This document shows positions 57,597 through 64,000 of a DNA stretch of 64,000 nucleotides, one piece after another. Origin of the DNA: Kallotenue papyrolyticum (lineage in GTDB: Bacteria; Chloroflexota; Chloroflexia; Chloroflexales; Kallotenuaceae). A program made the position numbers and the translations under genes. Numbering within the stretch: position 1 is the first letter of the stretch; every line of letters begins with the position of its first letter. Where the stretch lies: NCBI RefSeq assembly GCF_000526415.1, contig NZ_JAGA01000003.1, forward strand, positions 1-64,000, in the 5' to 3' direction. The notes beneath the pieces were generated by a model. That model saw nothing but the letters and a program-made list of their open reading frames with translations, had not been told where the DNA came from and did not search any database.

Positions 57597-58892
57597 TCAC
57601 GCATGCGCTGCAGTCACGGGAGCGACAACCAGGTCGCCCACAGCATGTTCGGGCTGCTGCGTGAAGCGCCGAAACTGCTCCACCAGCGGCGTAGCTACGT
57701 AGCACAGACCGCCATCAACTGCGCTGCGCGATTCGTACAAGCCTAGCTCGAGCAGGTAGTCGTTGCGTGGTCCGCGACCGGTGCGATAGCGCCAGTCGAC
57801 CATGGTAAACAGTGGAAACCAGGTATAGCCGATCACCGGAATGCCCGCCTGGCGCAATGCGCGTACCGTCGCCACCGATGCTTCGAGCCAGCGTTGTTTG
57901 ATCGCGAGGCTACCCTTGGCGCTGGTCTCGGTGATCATGATCGGCGCGCGGTAACGCTCGTACACATCACCGATCAGGTCGCCGAAACCGACGCCGCAGC
58001 GCTCCACCAGCCGACGCCGCAGACGACCTGCGGCATCGACCTCCAGCCGTACGGTTGACCATTGGGGATAGAAGTTGAGGCCGACCACGTCCAGCTCAAC
58101 GGCGTGATCGCGGAGCCACTGCAGGTGATGCAAACTGACGCCATGCGCCAGCAGCCGGCTGAACAGGGGATGGTGCGTGTCAACCCGGCCGGTGATCAGG
58201 TCGTAAAACAGGAAGCGCAGCAGGCGCTGTTCGTTGGCCAACGGCTCTAGCTCAGCCCGTTGCGCGCGCGTGATACCGCCTGCCTCAACATGCACCATAA
58301 TAAAGCGGGGATCGACTGCTTTGAGCGCCTGCACCGTACGCACGATGCCCAGCGCCAGGGCGATGCCCACCTGCATAAAGCCGCGCTCCCCGCGCAGGTA
58401 GGGCGGCCAGATGCCACGCTGACCACACATCTGCGCATTAACCACCGGCTCATTCAAAGGGGTATAGAAGCGCACGCGATCGCCATAGCGCTCGGCAACT
58501 GCGCGCGCATAAGCCGCGACCGCCTCCGGATAGCGCGGATCGGCGAACGAATGGGTTAGCCACAGGGGCGTGCCGTAGTGCACCAGGTCCAGGATCGGCT
58601 CCAACCCCAGCTCGTCAACCAGATAGGGGATGACCTGATCGGTCCACGACCAGTCGAAGCGCCCGGCTTCCGGCTCGACGCGATACCAGGGCATGCCCCA
58701 GCGGATCATGCGCGCACCGGTAGCACGCGCTAGAGCCAGATCCTCGCGCCACGACGCATAGTGGCCCATCAGCTCATACTCGTCCAGGGAACGCAGGCCG
58801 GACCGCGTCTGCGGCACGAACGTATCCTCGATCCCGACGGCCCAGCGGAAATCATCGGCGGTTGCGCCAAAAGGGAGGGATAAAGCATGCAT
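57597..58892 (-). CDS. GH1-like glycoside hydrolase (beta-glucosidase/beta-galactosidase type)
   Basis: A 431-residue clan GH-A enzyme. The acid/base Glu is in FYTPLNEPVVNAQM, and the nucleophile Glu is in APIMITETSAKGS. Other GH1-like elements are MIRWGMPWYRVEPEAGRFDW and VGLNFYPQW. It lacks the canonical ENG after the nucleophile and is thus a divergent GH1 member. No signal peptide is present, so it is cytosolic and may split imported beta-linked oligosaccharides. It follows the GH43 gene on the same strand. Confidence 0.8.
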   Translation of the reverse strand: MHALSLPFGATADDFRWAVGIEDTFVPQTRSGLRSLDEYELMGHYASWREDLALARATGARMIRWGMPWYRVEPEAGRFDWSWTDQVIPYLVDELGLEPILDLVHYGTPLWLTHSFADPRYPEAVAAYARAVAERYGDRVRFYTPLNEPVVNAQMCGQRGIWPPYLRGERGFMQVGIALALGIVRTVQALKAVDPRFIMVHVEAGGITRAQRAELEPLANEQRLLRFLFYDLITGRVDTHHPLFSRLLAHGVSLHHLQWLRDHAVELDVVGLNFYPQWSTVRLEVDAAGRLRRRLVERCGVGFGDLIGDVYERYRAPIMITETSAKGSLAIKQRWLEASVATVRALRQAGIPVIGYTWFPLFTMVDWRYRTGRGPRNDYLLELGLYESRSAVDGGLCYVATPLVEQFRRFTQQPEHAVGDLVVAPVTAAHA

Positions 58893-58937
58893 CGATCTTC
58901 ACCAGCTTGTTGAAGGCGGCCATGGTTCCAGCACCTG

Positions 58938-60086
58938 CTACTGATCGACCGGCTTTGGCTGCGGCCCGATATCCGGGCCCTTGACCACCGGCCGAGCATC
59001 TTCCCAGAGCAGTTCATCGATCATCATGCGGCGATACGCGACCGTTGGATTCCAGGAGTGATAGACCAGCCAGGTCTGGTCAGCGTCATCGACAGCGATG
59101 TCCTGGCCGCCCGGACCGATCGCCGCACCCGCCTGGAAGTCGGTGCTGAGCAGGGGATCGCTGGCGGGTTTGGTGTAGGGCCCCAGCACACGATCGGCAA
59201 CGGCGTAGCCGATGGCGTAGGCCGAGCCGGAGTAGCTGTTCGCCGAATAAAACAGGTAATAACGACCGTCATGCTTCCACAACGTCGGCGCTTCCACCAG
59301 CCCACCCTCCCAGTACTGATCGTTGGTGATCAGCGGCACCGGCTCGCCCTCCAGGGTCAGGCCGTCGGCGGCAACCTTCTGCAGGTAGATATAGGTGAGA
59401 TGGCCACAGCAGTTGCCGTCGTTCTTCCATAGCAGGTAGCGCGCGCCGTCATCATCAACAAAAGTCGCCGCATCGATCGAGCCACCCTGATCGAGCTGGC
59501 AGATCAATGGCTCCTCGCCGACCGGCACAAAGGCCGCCTCGGGATCATCGGCCATTGCGGCGCCGATGCACTGCCGGCCACTCTCGGTATGCCGCGCCGT
59601 GAAATACATCATGAAATGCTCGCCACCGTCCCAGGAGGTGACCTCGGGCGCCCATGTGAAGCCGGAGGAGGCCCAGGCCGGCAGGCTGGGCAGGGCATCG
59701 CTCAGGAGCTGCCAGTTCACCAGATCGGACGAGCGCGCCGTCTGGATGTTGTAGCCGCCGCTATTGGTGGCGTAGGCGTAATAGGTCTCGCCAACGCGCA
59801 CGGTGTCGGGGTCGGGAAAATCGCGGTCGATGACCGGGTTGTAAAACTCGTTCGGGCCCGGGGTAGGCGTAGCCGTAGGAGCGCGGGTCGGCGACGGCGG
59901 CGTAGTGGCCGTCGCCGGCTGACGGGTCGGCGACGGTGATACCGTAGAAGCAGTGGCCGTCTGGCCGAGCGCCTGGGTCGCAACCGACGGCGCTGGCGAC
60001 GACTCACGCCGGGCAGTTGGTTGATCGCTGCCGCAGGCCACCAGCAGCAACCAACAGCATAGGGTAACGCGAAGCGCGCGTTGCAT
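58938..60086 (-). CDS. GH43-family lipoprotein, arabinanase/xylosidase type
   Basis: A 382-residue exported lipoprotein; LLLVAC gives the modified Cys at residue 18. A Thr/Pro/Ala linker covers residues 25-78. The five-bladed propeller follows: the catalytic base Asp in DRDFPDPDTVRVG, the middle Asp in GSIDAATFVDDDGARYLLW and the acid Glu in GGLVEAPTLWKHDGRYYLFY. It would cut arabinan or arabinoxylan at the cell surface. The ATG follows the permease stop by only 3 bases. The exact specificity is not predictable. Confidence 0.9.
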   Translation of the reverse strand: MQRALRVTLCCWLLLVACGSDQPTARRESSPAPSVATQALGQTATASTVSPSPTRQPATATTPPSPTRAPTATPTPGPNEFYNPVIDRDFPDPDTVRVGETYYAYATNSGGYNIQTARSSDLVNWQLLSDALPSLPAWASSGFTWAPEVTSWDGGEHFMMYFTARHTESGRQCIGAAMADDPEAAFVPVGEEPLICQLDQGGSIDAATFVDDDGARYLLWKNDGNCCGHLTYIYLQKVAADGLTLEGEPVPLITNDQYWEGGLVEAPTLWKHDGRYYLFYSANSYSGSAYAIGYAVADRVLGPYTKPASDPLLSTDFQAGAAIGPGGQDIAVDDADQTWLVYHSWNPTVAYRRMMIDELLWEDARPVVKGPDIGPQPKPVDQ

Positions 60087-60089
60087 GGC

Positions 60090-60959
60090 TCACCCCTTTA
60101 ACCCGGTGATCGCGACGCTCTGGACGATATAGCGTTGCAGGAAGAGATAGAGCACTAGTACCGGGATCGCCGTGACCGCCGCGCCCGCCATCAGCTTGCC
60201 GTAGTCGAAGGTGTACTGGCCCTGCAAGGTCGCCAGGCCAACCGGCAGCGTCTGCATCTCACGCGCGTTCATCACCACCAGCGGCCACAGGAAATCGTTC
60301 CAGGAGGCCATAAAGGTGATCACCGCCAGGGTTGCCAGCGCGCCTCTGGAGAGCGGCAACGCCACACGCAGAAAGGTGGTCCAGACACTGGCGCCATCGA
60401 TATAGGCCGCCTCCTCCAGCTCGCGCGGCAGGCTCAGAAAAAACTGGCGCAGGAAAAAGACGCCGAAGACGCCCGCCAGGCCGGGCGCGATTACCCCCTG
60501 ATAGGTGTTGATCCAGCCCAGGCGCGCAATGGTGATGTAATTCGGGATCAAAAACATGATGCCAGGCATCACCAGGGTAGCCAGCAACAACCCGAACAAG
60601 GCACTGCGGCCACGAAACTCCATGCGCGCATAGGCATAGGCCGCCATGGCGTCGATCACCAGCACCAGGAGCGTAAAGACCGTGGCGATCCCCAGGCTGT
60701 TAGCGAACCAGCGCAGCACCGGCACCGACGGGTCGGCAAAGATCGAGCGAAAGTTCTCAAGCGTTGGATTGCGTGGAATCCAGTTGAACTGGACCCACTC
60801 TTCGAACGGTTTGAGCGCCGTTGAGAACATCCAGACCAACGGCAGCAGAAAGAAGAGCGTAAACAACAGCAGCAGCACGTACAGCGCCAGCCGCTCCGGC
60901 AGTCGACTGCTGGCGGGCCGGCTTTGGATGCGCTCCACGGGCGTTGCCTGTGCGGTCAT
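60090..60959 (-). CDS. Sugar ABC transporter permease, MalG-like (CUT1)
   Basis: A 289-residue permease with six membrane segments. The EAA loop reads LPRELEEAAYIDGASVWTTF. The N-terminus is charged and cytosolic. It pairs with the MalF-like permease upstream. Import of an arabino- or xylo-oligosaccharide is inferred from GH43 and GH1 neighbours. Confidence 0.92.
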   Translation of the reverse strand: MTAQATPVERIQSRPASSRLPERLALYVLLLLFTLFFLLPLVWMFSTALKPFEEWVQFNWIPRNPTLENFRSIFADPSVPVLRWFANSLGIATVFTLLVLVIDAMAAYAYARMEFRGRSALFGLLLATLVMPGIMFLIPNYITIARLGWINTYQGVIAPGLAGVFGVFFLRQFFLSLPRELEEAAYIDGASVWTTFLRVALPLSRGALATLAVITFMASWNDFLWPLVVMNAREMQTLPVGLATLQGQYTFDYGKLMAGAAVTAIPVLVLYLFLQRYIVQSVAITGLKG

Positions 60960-60995
60960 GCGGCCACCTCCTTTGCTGCGGAACAGCAGGGATAG

Positions 60996-61934
60996 CTAGC
61001 GTTCACCGGCGCGACCGAAAATGCGGAAGTTCAACGTTGTCAGGAGCAGCAGCAGCGCTGCTACGACGATTGACATCGCCGCTGCGCTGCCCATGCGGTT
61101 GAAGCCGATGCCTTCGATGAAGATGCGCAACATCACCGGTTCGGTCTGCTGCACGGGACCGCCCTTCTCGGTCATGATGTACGGCTGCCCGAACAGGTTG
61201 GCCGACGCGATCAGCGTAATGGTGATCACAAAGACCAGCACCGGCCGCAGCATGGGCAGCGTCACATAGACAAACTGCTGGAGCGCGTTGGCGCCGTCGA
61301 TCGCGGCTGCCTCGTACAGCGTGTCCGGAATCTCCTGCAACGCGGCCAGAAAGATCACCGTATTGAAGCCGACCGTCCACCACACCGTCGCGATAGTGAT
61401 CGCCACCCAGGCCCAGGGGATCGAACCGAGCCAGGCGATGGGCGTCAGGCCCAGTTCACGCATGTAGTAGTTGACAAGACCACCCTGTTCAAAGATCCAG
61501 CGCCACAGCACAGCCGCTACCGTCACCGACAGCGTATAGGGCGCGAAGTAGATCGCGCGGAAAACGTTGCGGCCGGGGTAGTGCCCGTTGAGCAGCACGG
61601 CCAGCACCAGGGCCAATCCCACCAGCGGCGGCACGCTGTAGAGCAGAAACCAGCCGGTATTGCCCATCGCGCGCCAGAAATCATGGAATTGGATGCTGTT
61701 GCGATTGATCAGGATGTTGGCGTAGTTCTCCAGGCCGACGAACGGCCGGTATTCCGGTCGTAGAAAATCGAAGCTGAAGAAACTGATATAGATCCCGTAG
61801 AAGAAGGGCCAGGCCAGAAACGCGCTGAAAAAGATCAGGTGCGGCAGGATAAACAGATAGGGCGTCAACTGGAAGGCGCGTCGTCGCTGCGCCTGAGGTA
61901 CCACGCCGGTTCGAGTCTGATCGACCGTTGCCAT
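60996..61934 (-). CDS. Sugar ABC transporter permease, MalF-like (CUT1)
   Basis: A 312-residue permease with six or seven membrane segments. The EAA loop reads IPDTLYEAAAIDGANALQQF. The ATG at 61934 is chosen for GAAAGGCAGG upstream; the frame to 62150 overlaps the binding-protein gene. It lies 36 bases before the MalG-like gene. Confidence 0.92.
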   Translation of the reverse strand: MATVDQTRTGVVPQAQRRRAFQLTPYLFILPHLIFFSAFLAWPFFYGIYISFFSFDFLRPEYRPFVGLENYANILINRNSIQFHDFWRAMGNTGWFLLYSVPPLVGLALVLAVLLNGHYPGRNVFRAIYFAPYTLSVTVAAVLWRWIFEQGGLVNYYMRELGLTPIAWLGSIPWAWVAITIATVWWTVGFNTVIFLAALQEIPDTLYEAAAIDGANALQQFVYVTLPMLRPVLVFVITITLIASANLFGQPYIMTEKGGPVQQTEPVMLRIFIEGIGFNRMGSAAAMSIVVAALLLLLTTLNFRIFGRAGER

Positions 61935-62011
61935 CGTTTGCCTGCCTTTCCGATAGAGGACGCGGGCGGAAAGCTGCCGGTGGCGCTCTCCGCCCACCTC
62001 ACTCCTGTCCG

Positions 62012-63400
62012 TCACTGACCGCCGTAGCGCTGCAGATTCTGCTGAATGAGCTGGTTCGACTTCTGCGCGGCCGCGTCCAGCGCCTGCTTGATGTCGCTCT
62101 GCTGACCAAGCAGCACGGCATCCACGGCGCGGCCAAAGCCCTCGCCCCACAGCGCCGGCTCCAGACCCGGCACCGGCGGCAGCATGATCACATAGTCGGA
62201 CTCAGCGGCAAAGGCAGCCACCGGCGGCGCAACCTGCTGCAGCCGATCGCCGGCGCGCGCCGACTCGCGGATCGGCAACTGACCGGCCTTGGCCCACTCA
62301 ACCGAGTTGGCCGAGAGCCAACCGATCCAGCACCCGGCAGCCGCCTGACGAGCCGGATCGTCCGTCGTCAGCGCGAGCTGGTGCGAGCCACCCCAGACGG
62401 CATACTTATCGCCAAGCATCTGCGGCACCGGCGCGAAACCGGTGAACGGCAAGCGTTGCAGGTTGCTGATGTGCCATGGGCCGTGGATGACCATGGCCGC
62501 GCGGCCCTGCTGGAAGGCAGTAACCTCGGGATCGCCCGCGCCGCTGATCTGCGGTGAGTATTTCTGCTTCAGATCGCGCAGGTATTGCAGCGCCTGCACG
62601 CCCTGCTCGCTGTTGTAGGTTGCCTGCGTGCCATCGTCGCTAACGATCTGGCCGCCGGCCTGGCGGATCAGCGTCTGGAACAGCGTCGCAGCCTGGAAGG
62701 CGGTGCCGATCGCTATGCCCATCACGCCGTCCTTGTTCAGCGTCTCAGCCGCCTGCTCGAACTGTTCCCGCGACATCGGCTCGGCGCCCGGCTCAGGCAG
62801 GCCCGCCTTTTGGAACATTTCCTTGTTGTAGTACAACACCAGCGGGTGCACATCCAGCGGAATGGCATAGCGCTGACCCTTGTACTCGCCTACGCGCCAG
62901 ACCTGATCCGGGAACTCGTCCTCGAGACCCGCGCCGCCCGCCGCTGCCAACGCCGCTTCGCTCATGGGCTTGAGCACGTTGCGCGCTGCGGCCTCGGCGA
63001 TATCGCCGGCGCGGATCACGGTCATATCCGGCAGGCTGCCGCCCGCCGCCGCCGTGTTGAGCTTCTGGATGTAATCGGGTTGCGGCAGGTGCTGGACTTT
63101 GATGCCGTAGGGGTTCTCCTGGCTGAACCGGTTCGCCAGCGCGGTCATCTCGTCGCCGTCCGGACCGGTGAGCGGACTCCACATCGTGATCTGCTGATCA
63201 CGCGCGCTATCCGGACACTCGGGCAGCGTCGCGCTTGCGGCGCCGGTTGTCGCAGCCGGACTGGCTTCAGCCGCGGGGCTGGCGGCTGGACTAGCGGCGC
63301 CATCCTGAGTCGTCCTCTGATTTCCGCCACAGGCCACCAGCAGCATACCTAATATGCTCATCACTATGATGAGCGCCATCGTTCTCTGCCAACGAGACAT
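62012..63400 (-). CDS. Sugar ABC transporter substrate-binding lipoprotein (CUT1)
   Basis: A 462-residue exported lipoprotein. The signal ends in LLVAC (Cys at 24), then an Ala/Ser/Pro linker to about residue 58. The mature domain (ITMWSPLTGPDGDEMTALANRF...) is a solute-binding family 1 fold, with LVLYYNKEMFQKAGLPEPG typical of oligosaccharide binders. AAGGAGG precedes the ATG at 63400. It is the first transporter gene of the run. The ligand is likely a plant-cell-wall oligosaccharide. Confidence 0.92.
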   Translation of the reverse strand: MSRWQRTMALIIVMSILGMLLVACGGNQRTTQDGAASPAASPAAEASPAATTGAASATLPECPDSARDQQITMWSPLTGPDGDEMTALANRFSQENPYGIKVQHLPQPDYIQKLNTAAAGGSLPDMTVIRAGDIAEAAARNVLKPMSEAALAAAGGAGLEDEFPDQVWRVGEYKGQRYAIPLDVHPLVLYYNKEMFQKAGLPEPGAEPMSREQFEQAAETLNKDGVMGIAIGTAFQAATLFQTLIRQAGGQIVSDDGTQATYNSEQGVQALQYLRDLKQKYSPQISGAGDPEVTAFQQGRAAMVIHGPWHISNLQRLPFTGFAPVPQMLGDKYAVWGGSHQLALTTDDPARQAAAGCWIGWLSANSVEWAKAGQLPIRESARAGDRLQQVAPPVAAFAAESDYVIMLPPVPGLEPALWGEGFGRAVDAVLLGQQSDIKQALDAAAQKSNQLIQQNLQRYGGQ

Positions 63401-63508
63401 ACCTGATCCTCCTTGATCCGTTCCATCGGTACGGCCGCTTCCTTGCATGGCACCTGTTGTCGTGGCTTTCCACCTCCTTGTCGCGTTCTAGACTCGCGGA
63501 CGCACTCG

Positions 63509-64000
63509 TTAGGACACGCTCTCCGAGCGCTGTCCGGGTAGATATTCCAGACGCAGCACCAGGTCCTGCGGGTAGTTGCCGAAGGTGTGACCGAATAGGT
63601 TCAGCCCGCCGACATGCAGCGCATCCGGTTTGACGCCCAGCCGTACGCGAATCACGCGCTGCTGCGCTAGCGCCAGGTCGTCAATCGTCAGATTGGAGAG
63701 CGGACGTCCATCGATAAATGCACCGTCGCAGTTGACCGTCCAGCGCTTGAGCAGGCCATACTGCGAGTCCTTATCGTCCCACCACAGCGGCGTGAGCGCG
63801 CCGCGCTGCCCGCCAAAGTCGGAGGGGCAGGTCCAGGTGCCCACCTCGCGCCCGTTGATCCAGAGCGTGATGTCGGACGGCCAGCGGTTGTTATGCAGGG
63901 GCGCTTCAGAACAGATCTCCATGCTGAGCTGCAGGCTCAGGGGTTGCGCACCCGCCGGCAAACGGTTGGGAAAGACGTACTCCAGAAAGCCGGCACGAAA
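63509..64000 (-). CDS. C-terminal part of an ArsR-like regulator of a sugar locus (5' end outside window)
   Basis: The frame is open through base 64000, so the N-terminus is beyond the edge. The visible 163 residues include LEYVFPNRLPAG, SMEICSEAPLHNNRWPSDIT, TWTCPSDFGGQRGALTPLWW and LNLFGHTFGNYPQDLVLRLEY. This pattern is known from the C-terminal domain of ArsR/HTH-type regulators in sugar loci of Firmicutes and Chloroflexi. The DNA-binding part is not seen, so the call relies on memory of the C-terminal motif and its place next to a sugar ABC operon. Confidence 0.55.
   Translation of the reverse strand, partial: FRAGFLEYVFPNRLPAGAQPLSLQLSMEICSEAPLHNNRWPSDITLWINGREVGTWTCPSDFGGQRGALTPLWWDDKDSQYGLLKRWTVNCDGAFIDGRPLSNLTIDDLALAQQRVIRVRLGVKPDALHVGGLNLFGHTFGNYPQDLVLRLEYLPGQRSESVS

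Overview
The window (64 kb, high GC, dense coding) looks like chromosome from a Chloroflexota bacterium of the Chloroflexia type. Support for this is indirect: an FMN-riboswitch-controlled RibXY-type riboflavin importer, a caa3-type oxidase operon with CtaG, a complete menaquinone (men) cluster, a PurL with two PurS-like halves but no glutaminase domain, and many small Chloroflexi-style proteins (CpXC, Usp, XPB/Ssl2-like). No rRNA or tRNA gene was seen. The species cannot be fixed from the sequence alone.

Layout. 1-4.4 kb: a probable glucosylglycerate (or mannosylglucosylglycerate) osmolyte cluster, with a GH63-like hydrolase, a GT4 and a Usp-GpgS fusion. 4.5-6.8 kb: an orphan RecA/AAA-like ATPase and a REP-associated (HUH/Y1) transposase gene whose middle holds two expanded 18-bp minisatellites around a perfect 45-bp palindrome, broken by a 1-nt contraction. 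6.9-15.6 kb: XPB/Ssl2-like protein, membrane protein, DUF1444, purL, chrA and sarcosine oxidase. 15.8-16.6 kb: remains of a DedA gene and an SLC13 permease. 16.7-19 kb: C39-like protein and an MFS permease. 19-23.7 kb: amylosucrase, divergent from glgA-glgC. 23.8-30 kb: ctaC-D-E-F, a stress protein and ctaG. 30-36.3 kb: CpXC, a GAF/degenerate GGDEF protein, FMN riboswitch-ribXY-Usp, MFS. 36.3-38.1 kb: rplU-rpmA-rpmE and tdk. 38.5-46.7 kb: tetR-menF-menD-menH-menB-menC-menE. 46.7-47.2 kb: a mosaic of hairpin repeats. 47.3-51.7 kb: lacI, an MsmX/UgpC-type ATPase, uvrB. 51.8-57.6 kb: a NERD-domain membrane protein, whose last 502 bp are repeated (4 mismatches) 4.4 kb downstream, on the far side of a P-type Ca2+ ATPase and an AI-2E transporter fragment. 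57.6-64 kb: a plant-polysaccharide oligosaccharide locus (GH1-like, GH43, two permeases, binding protein, regulator fragment).

How the genes connect. Carbon storage and stress compounds are a theme: sucrose to glucan by amylosucrase, ADP-glucose to glycogen by GlgC/GlgA, and glucosylglycerate by GpgS. The respiratory part pairs menaquinone synthesis with a caa3 oxidase. The sugar ABC importer at 60-63 kb has no ATPase beside it; the MsmX-type ATPase at 48.3 kb, next to a LacI regulator, is a plausible shared motor.

The most unusual material is repeat-driven: the REP-transposase gene with its internal palindrome, similar short GTAGGGG palindromes at 53.2 and 56.7 kb, the 46.7-47.2 kb mosaic, and the NERD-gene partial duplication. 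Several promoters with near-consensus -35/-10 boxes and 16-18 bp spacers could be placed by eye, and these guided start-codon choices.
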